A DNA stretch of 37,882 bases from Patescibacteria group bacterium (GCA_029982795.1 JARRBY010000005.1:1-37882); one strand, 5' to 3'. Counted from the first letter of the stretch, positions 17,767 through 27,568 are shown. Made by a program: numbers and translations. The notes: generated by a model not told the origin, from the letters alone.

Positions 17767-18150
17767 TTAGGGTAAATATTTTCTTTTTTCTTTTTCTGCT
17801 TCAAGTTCTTTTCTTTTTTCTGGAATTTTTTTTATTTTTTTAAAGATAAAGTAAAGCCATATAACTATGCCAATAAACCAAAGGGCTAGCCAAAAACGAG
17901 CGGTAAAGAAAGGAATATTTTCATAATGGAAGAATAAAAATAGTAAGCCGAGTATAAAATTAGCAACTGAAAAATCATAAAAACTATTAAAAACACCACG
18001 GTATATTCCTTTTTTTCTTTTTAAAATAATAGTAATTATGCCTAAAAGAAAAAGAGCTAGAGTTAAAGCTAACAATAAATTAAAGCCAAGGCTGACAAGA
18101 GAACCGGGATTAACAGAAAACCAATATTTGATGGTTAGAAAATTTGTCAT
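17767..18150 (-). CDS. Small membrane protein, hypothetical
   Basis: Three TM segments, charged C-terminus; operon-like position. Confidence 0.55.
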   Translation of the reverse strand: MTNFLTIKYWFSVNPGSLVSLGFNLLLALTLALFLLGIITIILKRKKGIYRGVFNSFYDFSVANFILGLLFLFFHYENIPFFTARFWLALWFIGIVIWLYFIFKKIKKIPEKRKELEAEKEKRKYLP

Positions 18151-18186
18151 ATTTTTTCAAATTCGTTAATTTCAAATTAATTAAAT

Positions 18187-18738
18187 TTATAATTTTGTTA
18201 AGATTAGACCATAATGATAAGGTCCGGCAGAAAACTCTTCTTCAACTTCAAAACCTAATTTTACAGCAGCCGATTTTAAAGATTCTAATTTTATTTTTCG
18301 TTCTGGACTTGGCCCTAGTGGTGAATCAACGGCGCTCCAGTCAATAATAATTAAGCGCCCTTTAGTTCGTAGGAGGCGATAAGCTTCTCTTATTATATCA
18401 ACTCTTTTATTGGATTGGTGCAAGACATTTACTAAAAAAGCAGCATCTAAACTATTTGATTCAATTTTTGTTCCTTTGAAAACTTCAAGATTGGCCCAAA
18501 CTGTTTTAATTTGCGATAAGTTTTCTTCTTCAGCTCTTTTTTTTATTTCTTCCAAGTAATTTTTAATAATATCAACAGCGAAAACAACCCCATTTTTTCC
18601 AACTAATTTTGCTATAGGGAAGGTAAAAAAGCCAAAATTACCACAGCCTAGTTCGGCTACTCGCTGTCTTTCCCCTATTGCCATTTTATTGATAATTTTA
18701 TCAATGTCAAATAAAATGGTTTTTTTTACTTCCATCAT
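18187..18738 (-). CDS. Class I SAM-dependent methyltransferase
   Basis: VAELGCGNFGFFTFPIAKLVGKNGVVFAVDI; LDAAFLVNVLHQS; GRLIIIDW. Confidence 0.9.
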   Translation of the reverse strand: MMEVKKTILFDIDKIINKMAIGERQRVAELGCGNFGFFTFPIAKLVGKNGVVFAVDIIKNYLEEIKKRAEEENLSQIKTVWANLEVFKGTKIESNSLDAAFLVNVLHQSNKRVDIIREAYRLLRTKGRLIIIDWSAVDSPLGPSPERKIKLESLKSAAVKLGFEVEEEFSAGPYHYGLILTKL

Positions 18739-18743
18739 ATATT

Positions 18744-19403
18744 TTACTCTACTAATATTTGTCTTATAACAACATTTTCTCGGCTATATTTCTTTTTTGC
18801 GACGATTTCTATATTATTTAAACCTTTTTTTAAATTTATATCATGTGAGAAGACGCCATCTTTATCAGTTAAAATTAACTCTTTATTTATATTTATCTCA
18901 GCACCAGGATCAGTTTTGCCGCTTAGTGTTATTTGATTTTCGCTTGTCATAATATTTTGGGTAGGGTTAGTGATTTCCAGGCTGGGAGAGACAATGAGAT
19001 TGCGAAAATAAAAGCTGAGGTAAAGGATAAAAACAGAAAAAACAAGGATTAATAAAATATTTTTTAAAATTTTAGGAAAAACTAAGAATTCTTTCTTTTT
19101 AATAATTTTTTGAGCAAAAGGATCCTCTTTTTCAAATTCATTTTCTAATTGAGTGAGGAATAAGTCTATTTTTTTTTGATCAATTTCTAGAAAATGAGCG
19201 TATTTTTTTAAGAAACTTTTACAATACATGCCAGAAGGGAGACAATTAAAGTTTTCGGATTCTAAGTTTAATAGGTAATCTTTTCTAATTTGAATAGCAT
19301 CAGCAATTTCCTCAATACTTAATTTTTTTTCATTACGTGCTTGTCTTAATTCTTCTCCTAAGCTAAAAGTGGGACTTATTTTTTTTGAAACAAAGGTATT
19401 CAT
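18744..19403 (-). CDS. RodZ-like HTH, single-TM protein with Ig-like C-terminal domain
   Basis: LGEELRQARNEKKLSIEEIADAIQIRKDYLLNLE; TM; ITNPTQNIMTSENQITLSGKTDPGAEI. Confidence 0.75.
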   Translation of the reverse strand: MNTFVSKKISPTFSLGEELRQARNEKKLSIEEIADAIQIRKDYLLNLESENFNCLPSGMYCKSFLKKYAHFLEIDQKKIDLFLTQLENEFEKEDPFAQKIIKKKEFLVFPKILKNILLILVFSVFILYLSFYFRNLIVSPSLEITNPTQNIMTSENQITLSGKTDPGAEININKELILTDKDGVFSHDINLKKGLNNIEIVAKKKYSRENVVIRQILVE

Positions 19404-19429
19404 TAGATTAAACAGTATTTTTTGTTAGT

Positions 19430-19885
19430 TTAATATTTATTAGATCCAGCCGGAGTAGTCGCTTCTACTTCTATTTCTAAAGAATCATCTGCAACTGTAC
19501 TTGCTCCCAAGGAAGTGATAACAAAACTAATAATTAACCAACTTGAAAAGACAATAACCAAACCAATCACTGCGGAGACAATCACTTGTTGCGCTCTTTG
19601 CACTTTTTCTTTTGATCCGGCAGAAAGCATAAACATTACTCCACCAATAACAAAGGCAAGTAAGGAAAGGGAGCCAACTAGACCAAGAATTATATCAGAT
19701 ACGTTAACCATCATTTTAACGATATCATTAACTTCATAATTTCCACAATAAGTGGCGTCACCTTCATCACAATTTTCTCCACTTGCTTCTATTAATAAAG
19801 TTTGGCCATAACTAAGGGTGGGAATAGATAGTAAAGCAAAAGAGAAGACTAAAATAATAAGTATATTTTTTATTATATTTTTCAT
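19430..19885 (-). CDS. TrbC/VirB2-like pilin paralog 7 (diverged)
   Basis: Signal peptide; GVMFMLSAGSKEKVQRAQQVIVSAVIGLVIVFSSWLI. Confidence 0.7.
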   Translation of the reverse strand: MKNIIKNILIILVFSFALLSIPTLSYGQTLLIEASGENCDEGDATYCGNYEVNDIVKMMVNVSDIILGLVGSLSLLAFVIGGVMFMLSAGSKEKVQRAQQVIVSAVIGLVIVFSSWLIISFVITSLGASTVADDSLEIEVEATTPAGSNKY

Positions 19886-19888
19886 ATT

Positions 19889-21268
19889 TTAGTAAATTGT
19901 TTGTTGTACTTTAACAGCGCCATTTGTAATTATTTTACGCATATCTTCTTCGTTATTGCTTAAAACACTATCTATCATTTCTTTAAAGGCCAATTCAGCC
20001 GCAGTTACATTGCGACCTTTGTACCAACTTTTAGCGGTTAAAACTTGATCGGCAAAAACACCAACCACATCATCTTTAATTTGTTCTGACACAAGTGATC
20101 TTAAAGCGGTTGGTTTTTGGGTTTTAGCTAAATAAGTTTTGGCTTGTTCTGCTTGGGTCATAAATTGAATAAAATCCCAAGCTTCATTTTTATGCTTACT
20201 TTTTTTAGAAACCGTTTCCACCCAATAATTAGCAAAATTGATATTAGTTGGTGGATTGCCTTCAATTTGCGGAAACTTAGCAACAGAGAAATTTAATTTT
20301 GGTGCAGCTGTTTTAATGGTAGGAATATGATAAGCATAACCAAACATAAGAGCAAGATTGCCGTTTATAAACATCTCCAGGGAATTATCCATTTCACTAT
20401 TCCAGGTATAAGACTCTTTGGTGGGATTAGCAAAATCAGTGTAGAAACGAAGAGCTTCTAAACCGGGGTTGTAGTTAGTTTCTTTAGCAAATTCAGGAAT
20501 AAGTTGAAAGGAGACTTTTAAATCATCATTTATCATTGTGGCCCCATTTTGCATCATTAAAAGACTCAAAATATCGCTAAAACGTTCGATATTATCACTA
20601 CTACCCATGGCTACCCCTGATTGAATTAAACCTTTTTTAGGATCTTGTTTTGTTAGTTTTTTTACTGCTTGTAGAAATTCACGATTCCAATATTTTGGTG
20701 GTTCACTAATACCAGCATTATTAAGCAAATCTTTGTTATAAAACATGGCTAAAGTGTCAACAGAAAGAGGGAGACCATAAACCTTGTTATCTTCTAAGAC
20801 CACATCATTACTGACAACATCAACAAAGTTATCTCTAATTTCACGTAAGGTGATACTGGGCGTATTTCTGATTTCATAAACAATTTCCTTTTTAATTGAG
20901 CCTTTTTCCACCGGATAAACCATGGAGGTGAAATCAGGCATAGGTTCAATTTTTGTTTGGTATTTTCTAATCCACGTATTGTGAATGGAAAATATATCCG
21001 GTCCTCTATCTTCAGCTAATGCATTTAATAATTCTTGTTCGTACTCTTCATAGCGTAATTTTCTATAGTCAATGGAAATAGATGGGTGCATGGCGGTATA
21101 TTTTTGGATTATTTCTTCAAAGGCATCCGGCCCTTCAAAGACACGCCAGTATGATAAAGTGACAGGCTCCATTTTTTCAATTTCAACGCTATTATCTATT
21201 TTGCAACCAAAACCAGAACTAATTAAAAAAATGGCAAGCAGTACTAAGAGGCTAATTTTTTTTCTCAT
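19889..21268 (-). CDS. Extracellular solute-binding lipoprotein (sugar ABC type)
   Basis: Lipobox SSGFGC; VTLSYWRVFEGPDAFEEIIQKYTAMHPSI; GLPLSVDTLAMFYNKDLL; AWDFIQFM. Confidence 0.88.
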   Translation of the reverse strand: MRKKISLLVLLAIFLISSGFGCKIDNSVEIEKMEPVTLSYWRVFEGPDAFEEIIQKYTAMHPSISIDYRKLRYEEYEQELLNALAEDRGPDIFSIHNTWIRKYQTKIEPMPDFTSMVYPVEKGSIKKEIVYEIRNTPSITLREIRDNFVDVVSNDVVLEDNKVYGLPLSVDTLAMFYNKDLLNNAGISEPPKYWNREFLQAVKKLTKQDPKKGLIQSGVAMGSSDNIERFSDILSLLMMQNGATMINDDLKVSFQLIPEFAKETNYNPGLEALRFYTDFANPTKESYTWNSEMDNSLEMFINGNLALMFGYAYHIPTIKTAAPKLNFSVAKFPQIEGNPPTNINFANYWVETVSKKSKHKNEAWDFIQFMTQAEQAKTYLAKTQKPTALRSLVSEQIKDDVVGVFADQVLTAKSWYKGRNVTAAELAFKEMIDSVLSNNEEDMRKIITNGAVKVQQTIY

Positions 21269-21347
21269 ATTGTAATAATTAAATCTGTTTTAATTATACC
21301 AAAAACAAAAATATAGTTCCAATTTGTTAGATTTTTAGGGGTATAAA

Positions 21348-24300
21348 TTATCGGGCTGCAATTTTGTTAATATCCACCTCATCCAATTTAATGCTGATAA
21401 TTTGACTTACCCCATCATTTTTCATAGTAACACCGTAAATGATATTAGCACGACGCATAGAAGCACGGTTATGAGTGATAACAATAAATTGACTTTTATC
21501 TGATAAATCATCTAGAATTTTTGCCAGTCTTTCTGAATTTGATTCATCTAAAGCTGCATCAACTTCATCTAAGACTACAAAGGGAGCGGGATTGGCGCTT
21601 ATTATGGCACAGATTAGGGCAATGGCAGTAAGCGCTCTTTCTCCACCAGAAAGCATGGTTACCGATTGAATTTTTTTACCAGGCGGATTTGCTTGAATTT
21701 CAATACCGGCCAAACCAACCGCATTATGTTTTTTAAGGAATTTTATTTTTCTCATTTTTTCATCAGAGGTTAATTTTATTTCTGCTTCCGGTTTACTTAA
21801 GCCAGTTTCAATATAATCTGATATTTCCCTTACTTTATCTTTTTCTTGATTTTCTAAATCCTCTAACATTACTTTTGAAATTTTTGCATTACCGCCACTA
21901 AATAAGATTTGAAAATATTCATTAAACTTTTCTGAGATAATTTTAAATTCTTTGTCAAAACGTTCTTTAATTTTTATATCAAGTTCTTTGATGATTTGCT
22001 CTAGTGATTTAATAGTTTTATTTAAATCATCAGTTTGTTTAAAGAGAAAATCATATCTTTCTTTGGTATTAGCATATTCTTTTTCGGTTTCTTCATCTAT
22101 CCCACCAATTTGTTCAAGTTGGTTTTTATAATTGTTGATATTTTTTTGTAGAGCGTCAAGATCAGGTGGAGTTTTAGGGGCAGGATGATTTTCTACTTCG
22201 TTTAAATTTAAATTATTATTTCTAATATTATTTTCTAAATCTTCTAATTTTGTTTCTTGTCGAGCAGCATCGATTTTAAGATTGTTTAATTCATTTAAAT
22301 AATCGGTTAATTCAGTTTGTAATATTTGAATCTTTTTTTGACAAATAAACATCTGATTTTTTTCTTCCTCTTTGGCTTGGTTTAAAAGACTTAGCTCATT
22401 ATTAAGAGTAGTTTCTTCTTTTTCAATTGCTGTAATTTTTTCTAGTAATTTTGTTTTTTCTTTTTCAATTTGAAAGGCATCAAATTTAGTTTGGCCTTTT
22501 TGAATTTTAATCTTGATTTCTTCAATTTCAGTAGCGATTTTTTCTTTTTGTTCGTTTAATAATTTAATTTTCTCTTTTAGAGTGGAATCTTTAAAACGAC
22601 AATTTTGTAATTTATTTAAAATAGTTTGTTTTTTTTCAAGCAGGTAATCAGTTTTATTTTGTTGGATAAGACGATTTAATTCTTCAGTTTGTAGGTGCAA
22701 ATTTTGTTTTATGGAGTTAATGTCATTTTTTAAAGTCTCTTCCTTTTCTATATCTTCTTTTTTTAAATCCTGTTCAAGAGTAACAAGCTCCCATTCAAGA
22801 CGAGTCTTTCTTTCCAAAAGAGCATTTATTTCTTCTTTAATTTTTGCTTTTTGATTATTATTTTGATTAATCTTTTCGTTAATTATTTGTCTATTTTCGG
22901 TTAATTCAATTATTGCTTGTTGTAAGCTCTGAATGCGTCTGGTATCTTCATCGCTTTCACCGGTTAGAATCGCTTTTATCTCTTCTTGGAATTTACTCTT
23001 AGCAGTTTTTAATAATTTTTTCGCTTCTTTAAAATCGGTAATAGTTTCAATTTGATCTAATTTTTGTAAGAAATCTTTTATGATGTTATTTATTGTTTCT
23101 TCTTTTCCTCCCGATTTTGCTGCTTTTTGAATTTTTTCATTTATTTGTTGTAGTTCAATATTTAAAGTTTTAATTTTTTCTTGGAGAGAATGTAATTCTT
23201 CCAGTAAAGGGTTATTATTTTTTTTATTATATTTAGCAGTTAACTCGGTAATTTCTTTATTTAAATTTTCCCCTTCTTCTTTTAATTTCTTACGTTTTTC
23301 TTTTAGACTTTTAAAGTTTATTCCTGCGCGAGCAGTTAAATTTGCTTCTAAGACAGCTTCAAGACGAGTTAATTTATTTTTATTTTCTTCTTTGTCATTA
23401 TTTAAGCGATTGATTTTCTTTTGTATTTCGGCTGAGCGATTAAGTTCTTTTTCAATATCAGCCAGTTCTATTTTTAGAGTTTCTTCTTCTTGGTGAGAGT
23501 AACTTTTTTGGAGGGATTCTATTTCTAAATTTATATTTTCAAGTTCTGATTTTAATTCTGACAATTTGCTATTTAACCACGAAAGGTCAAATTGACCACG
23601 TGATTCTAATTGAGTTTCAAGTTCTATTTCTAATTTTGCTAATTTTTTTTGGTAAATATTTTTTTGATCTGACAGGTCTCGAAGAAGGGGTTGTAATTCA
23701 TTAATTCTTTGAAAATTATTATTAGTACGAATACGATTTAATTCATCATTCAGACTTTCAAGATTTTTTTCTTTGCTCCGTTTTATTTTTTCTAATTCAA
23801 GATAATTTTTATTGATGGTATTTAATTTTTGGTTAATATCTTGCCAGAGATAGCTGTAGTAATTAATTTGTGAATCATTTAATTTACTTTCAATTTCTGT
23901 TCTTTTTTTCAGTTTATCCATTTGTCGGGTTAGACTCTTAAGACGAGGCCTAATTTCAGAAAGTAACATTTCTACTTGTTGTAGATTGTTATAACTAAGC
24001 TCTAACTTGTTTAAAGCATTATCTCTTTTTATTTGAAATTGTTTTACACCGGTGGCTTCATCAAAAAAGTCTTTACGATCAGCAACGGAGGAATTTAAAA
24101 AGTTATCAACCATTCCTTGACCGATAACACTATATGTTTTTTGGCCAAAACTAGCTTTAGCTAATAACATCTGGATATCACTTAGACGAGAGCGGGTGTT
24201 ATTAATTAAATATTCACTTTCACTGTTTCTAAATACTCGTCTAGTGATGACAATTTCAGTGCAGGTATTAATAATTTTATCTAAATCACTTTCATTTTCT

Positions 24301-24626
24301 TGATTTATGTTTTTATTTTTTGCAACGCCGTCTTCATTATTTAAGTATAAAGAAACCTCAGCTAAACCAAGTCGACTTTTTTTATCAGATCCGGAGAAAA
24401 TAACATCTTCACTTTTTTTACTACGTAAAGTTTTCAAGCTTTGTTCTCCTAATACCCAACGGATAGCATCGGCAATATTTGATTTGCCGGAACCATTGGG
24501 GCCCACTATTGCCGTTAATCCTTTTTTATTCTTTGAAACAAAACCCGGGAAGATTAATTTATTTTTATAGGCGAAAGATTTAAATCCTTGAATTTCTAAT
24601 TTTTCTAAATACATAGCAAGTTTCAA
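21348..24626 (-). CDS. smc: SMC-family chromosome segregation ATPase
   Basis: GPNGSGKSNIADAIRWVLGEQS; coiled coil; LSGGERALTAIALICAI; VVLDEVDAALDESN. Confidence 0.92.
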   Translation of the reverse strand: MKLAMYLEKLEIQGFKSFAYKNKLIFPGFVSKNKKGLTAIVGPNGSGKSNIADAIRWVLGEQSLKTLRSKKSEDVIFSGSDKKSRLGLAEVSLYLNNEDGVAKNKNINQENESDLDKIINTCTEIVITRRVFRNSESEYLINNTRSRLSDIQMLLAKASFGQKTYSVIGQGMVDNFLNSSVADRKDFFDEATGVKQFQIKRDNALNKLELSYNNLQQVEMLLSEIRPRLKSLTRQMDKLKKRTEIESKLNDSQINYYSYLWQDINQKLNTINKNYLELEKIKRSKEKNLESLNDELNRIRTNNNFQRINELQPLLRDLSDQKNIYQKKLAKLEIELETQLESRGQFDLSWLNSKLSELKSELENINLEIESLQKSYSHQEEETLKIELADIEKELNRSAEIQKKINRLNNDKEENKNKLTRLEAVLEANLTARAGINFKSLKEKRKKLKEEGENLNKEITELTAKYNKKNNNPLLEELHSLQEKIKTLNIELQQINEKIQKAAKSGGKEETINNIIKDFLQKLDQIETITDFKEAKKLLKTAKSKFQEEIKAILTGESDEDTRRIQSLQQAIIELTENRQIINEKINQNNNQKAKIKEEINALLERKTRLEWELVTLEQDLKKEDIEKEETLKNDINSIKQNLHLQTEELNRLIQQNKTDYLLEKKQTILNKLQNCRFKDSTLKEKIKLLNEQKEKIATEIEEIKIKIQKGQTKFDAFQIEKEKTKLLEKITAIEKEETTLNNELSLLNQAKEEEKNQMFICQKKIQILQTELTDYLNELNNLKIDAARQETKLEDLENNIRNNNLNLNEVENHPAPKTPPDLDALQKNINNYKNQLEQIGGIDEETEKEYANTKERYDFLFKQTDDLNKTIKSLEQIIKELDIKIKERFDKEFKIISEKFNEYFQILFSGGNAKISKVMLEDLENQEKDKVREISDYIETGLSKPEAEIKLTSDEKMRKIKFLKKHNAVGLAGIEIQANPPGKKIQSVTMLSGGERALTAIALICAIISANPAPFVVLDEVDAALDESNSERLAKILDDLSDKSQFIVITHNRASMRRANIIYGVTMKNDGVSQIISIKLDEVDINKIAAR

Positions 24627-24725
24627 ACTAAAATCATTAATAAGTAAAAAGGCCTAGGGCCTTAATGTTTTTATTATAAAGCAATTGATTGATTTTTAAA
24701 AGCACTTTAGTTATTATAAAGATAT

Positions 24726-25286
24726 ATGATTATTTCATTTAGTGGTGCTCAAGGTTCAGGCAAGAGCACAATTGCTAAAAGATTAGCAGAAAAATTAAAG
24801 ATTCCTCGTTATTATATGGGGGCACTAAGGCGCGAGGCTGCTCAGAAAAAAGGATTAACTTTAGCAGAATATAATAAATTAGGAGAAGAAGATCCACAGA
24901 CTGATTTTGAGGTTGACGAATATCAACGTCAATTAGGCAAAAAACAGGATAATTTTATTATTGAAGGACGTACTTCATGGTATTTTATCCCTCATTCTCT
25001 AAAAATTTATCTTGATGTTGCGCCTGAAGTTGGTGCTAAAAGGATATTTACAAGTCTGCAGAAAGAAAATAATCGCAATGAGGATAAGGGGCTTGAAACT
25101 TGGAAAGATGTTTTAGAAAGTAATAAAAGAAGACAAGAGAGCGATCGTTTGCGTTATCAAAAATATTACAATATTGATGTAAATGATCCTAATCATTACG
25201 ATTTTTATCTCGATACGACCAATTTAAATGTAGATCAAGTTTATGATAAAGTAGAGAGATTTGTGCTAAGTAAAAATAAAAAATAA
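24726..25286 (+). CDS. Cytidylate-kinase-like P-loop kinase
   Basis: IISFSGAQGSGKSTIAKRLAEKL; FIIEGRTSWYFIPHSLKIYLDV; DRLRYQKYYNIDV. Confidence 0.8.
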   Translation: MIISFSGAQGSGKSTIAKRLAEKLKIPRYYMGALRREAAQKKGLTLAEYNKLGEEDPQTDFEVDEYQRQLGKKQDNFIIEGRTSWYFIPHSLKIYLDVAPEVGAKRIFTSLQKENNRNEDKGLETWKDVLESNKRRQESDRLRYQKYYNIDVNDPNHYDFYLDTTNLNVDQVYDKVERFVLSKNKK

Positions 25287-25322
25287 AAAGGAAGACAAGT
25301 TGTTTTATTATTGTCATAAATC

Positions 25323-25349
25323 TTGACATATTTAAAATTAAACTATAAT
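25323..25349 (+). promoter_or_regulatory. Promoter for rplS
   Basis: TTGACA (25323-25328), 15-nt spacer, TATAAT (25344-25349). Confidence 0.6.
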
Positions 25350-25380
25350 ATTAGACAAGAAATAAATTATAAAAAAGTAA

Positions 25381-25406
25381 AAACGAGATTTCAATTAATC
25401 TCGTTT
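25381..25406 (+). promoter_or_regulatory. Leader hairpin upstream of rplS
   Basis: Perfect 10-bp stem AAACGAGATT/AATCTCGTTT, 6-nt loop, between promoter and start codon. Confidence 0.6.
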
Positions 25407-25422
25407 CTAGCTTATAAATTAT

Positions 25423-25749
25423 ATGGTTGAAACTAAAATGGAATTAAAACCGGGACTGACTGTCAGGGTTTACCAAAAAATTAAAGAATTGAATTCAAAA
25501 GGAGAGGAAAAGGAAAGAGTTCAATATTTTGAAGGCATAATTATTGCCCGTAAACATAATAAAGAAAAGGGGGCAACAATAACAGTACGTAAGGTATCTG
25601 AGGGTATTGGTGTAGAAAAAATTTTTCCTTTGAATTTGCCAACAATTACTAAAATAGAAATTAAAAAAGAAGCAAAGGTAAAACAAGCTAAACTATACTA
25701 CCTTCGTTCTGGTTATAAAAAGAAGTTAAAAGAAAAGACTGTAAAGTAA
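25423..25749 (+). CDS. rplS: 50S ribosomal protein L19
   Basis: [13 protein letters not shown]...[13 protein letters not shown]...[27 protein letters not shown]...KQAKLYYLR. Confidence 0.96.
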   Translation: MVETKMELKPGLTVRVYQKIKELNSKGEEKERVQYFEGIIIARKHNKEKGATITVRKVSEGIGVEKIFPLNLPTITKIEIKKEAKVKQAKLYYLRSGYKKKLKEKTVK

Positions 25750-25764
25750 TTTTTAGCTTTTTCA

Positions 25765-25848
<84 letters not shown>

Positions 25849-25878
25849 CAGATTTGCCATACGCATTGAAATCGTTTT

Positions 25879-25952
25879 GGGCGCATAGCTCAGTTGGTTA
25901 GAGCACTTCGTTTACACCGAAGGGGTCCAGGGTTCGAATCCTTGTGCGCCCA
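25879..25952 (+). tRNA. tRNA-Val (anticodon TAC)
   Basis: GGGCGCA/TGCGCCC acceptor; CTTCG-TTTACAC-CGAAG; GGTTCGAATCC. Confidence 0.95.
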
Positions 25953-25963
25953 CCCGTATAATG

Positions 25964-25988
25964 AAAACAGGTTAATACCTGTTTTTGT
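25964..25988 (+). terminator. Rho-independent terminator
   Basis: AAAACAGGT-taat-ACCTGTTTT. Confidence 0.8.
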
Positions 25989-26063
25989 TTATTTCTAGGG
26001 AAAAATTACGGTTTATTGGTATATTGGTTAAAAAGTGCAAAATGTGTGTGGATTTACCAAATA

Positions 26064-26092
26064 TTGACAAAATTAGTATTATGATGTATAAA
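26064..26092 (+). promoter_or_regulatory. Promoter for GreA/B-like gene
   Basis: TTGACA (26064-26069), 17 nt, TATAAA (26087-26092). Confidence 0.55.
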
Positions 26093-26133
26093 GAGAAGGT
26101 TATTTAAAATAAACAATAAAAAATAGAAAGTAA

Positions 26134-26562
26134 ATGGAGAAAATCTCTAGAGGTTTAAAGAACTACTTGGATAAAGAATTATCTCAATTATTAACCCAAT
26201 ATGAGAAAAGACGCTTAGCTCTAGCAAAAGAAGCGGAGGCTGGCTTTGACATCTCATTTTCATTAGAAGAAGAAGTTTGGGAAAGAAAAATCAAATTTTT
26301 AAAAAATCTAATGAAAAACAAGGAAATTATTTCCTTTCAAAAGAAGGGCGAAGAAATTGTTTTGGGAAGTTATGTCACTATTAATTTTCAAGGATTTAAA
26401 AAAAGCTTTATTCTTGATGGTGTTGGTTATAAAAAAGATGACATTATAATAATAAGTAGTAAAAGTCCAATAGGTTCTATCTTGTTAGGAAAAAAAAGGG
26501 GAGAAACTATTCTTTTTCAGGGAAAAACCATAAAAATAGAAACGGTTTCATTTGCCTGGTAG
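26134..26562 (+). CDS. GreA/GreB-family transcription-elongation-factor-like protein
   Basis: C-terminal IIIISSKSPIGSILLGKKRGETILFQ matches the GreA/B C-domain pattern; helical N-terminus. Confidence 0.75.
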   Translation: MEKISRGLKNYLDKELSQLLTQYEKRRLALAKEAEAGFDISFSLEEEVWERKIKFLKNLMKNKEIISFQKKGEEIVLGSYVTINFQGFKKSFILDGVGYKKDDIIIISSKSPIGSILLGKKRGETILFQGKTIKIETVSFAW

Positions 26563-26571
26563 TTTAATTTT

Positions 26572-26600
26572 AGTCGTCTTATAAAGGCGACTTTTTTTTA
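26572..26600 (+). terminator. Rho-independent terminator
   Basis: AGTCGTCTT-ata-AAGGCGACT (one G-U) then T8. Confidence 0.85.
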
Positions 26601-26645
26601 TTTGTGATATAATTAAAATTATAAAAATAAAGTTAAATTAATTAT

Positions 26646-27533
26646 ATGTCTTTTGAGAAAAATTTTGTTAATTTGAAGAATAATGATAAAACGTTTCTTT
26701 CTTCTGACGAAGAAGAAGAAAGTCAAGTTGATGCAAAGCTTAAGAAGAAGGGGGTAAATAGAAAATTTTTATATAGTCCTGATCAATTGCGTTCATTTAA
26801 GCTTAGTAAAAATCGTGAAAAAAGAGCGATTTATGAAGCGGTTGAGAAAAAAGTGCAAGAGCTTACAAAAGACGCTAAGTTAGATGTTTTTAATACTATA
26901 ATAGAGCTAAGAGAAAAAGGAGAAAAAGATTGGGAGAGTAAGCTATGGGATGAAAATATTAATAAGTTAATAAAAAAATATGGTTATTCAGATGAAACCT
27001 TATTGATTGATTTAGATGAAGAAACTTTAGGTAAATTATTACAACCTTTACGGAAAGAATTAAGAGAAAATACTTATGTGGCAAGGGATAAAATACCTTT
27101 AAATAGATTTACAAAAGAAGGTTTAGGTAGGGCTAAAGATGACGTTTTAGTTTTTCATGTTAGTCCGGAGAAAATTGAAGGTGGACTAAAACCGGCAAAA
27201 GGAGAGGAATATATCTATTTTAGTAGTGATTTGAAGCGCTTATTTAATTTAAATACAGCAAAATATATTTATGCTTTACGGGTTAATAAAAGCCAATTGC
27301 CGAGTACTTTATATTGTGCAGCTGATTGTTTTCATCGGGTAAGATTTACCGATGTTCAAGATTTTGTAATTGAAGATAGTATTAAAATTTTTTCTGAAGA
27401 AGATCCAGGTTATCGAAATGCTGTTTTAAATCGTCTGGGAGCTGACTTTAACACACTTTATACTACTGCGACCGGTCGGGGGGAGTCTTTTATAAAACAG
27501 AAAAATCAAGAGGAAGATAATTTAAAATTATAA
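26646..27533 (+). CDS. Hypothetical protein (295 aa)
   Basis: Long ORF; charged N-terminus; globular C-terminus VFHVSPEKIEGGLKPAKGEEYIYFSSDLKRLF. Confidence 0.65.
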   Translation: MSFEKNFVNLKNNDKTFLSSDEEEESQVDAKLKKKGVNRKFLYSPDQLRSFKLSKNREKRAIYEAVEKKVQELTKDAKLDVFNTIIELREKGEKDWESKLWDENINKLIKKYGYSDETLLIDLDEETLGKLLQPLRKELRENTYVARDKIPLNRFTKEGLGRAKDDVLVFHVSPEKIEGGLKPAKGEEYIYFSSDLKRLFNLNTAKYIYALRVNKSQLPSTLYCAADCFHRVRFTDVQDFVIEDSIKIFSEEDPGYRNAVLNRLGADFNTLYTTATGRGESFIKQKNQEEDNLKL

Positions 27534-27537
27534 AAAA

Positions 27538-27568
27538 AGACTCAAAATCATAATAGATTTGAGTCTTA
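27538..27568. terminator. Terminator hairpin between convergent genes
   Basis: AAGACTCAAAATC...GATTTGAGTCTT with one bulged A. Confidence 0.6.
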
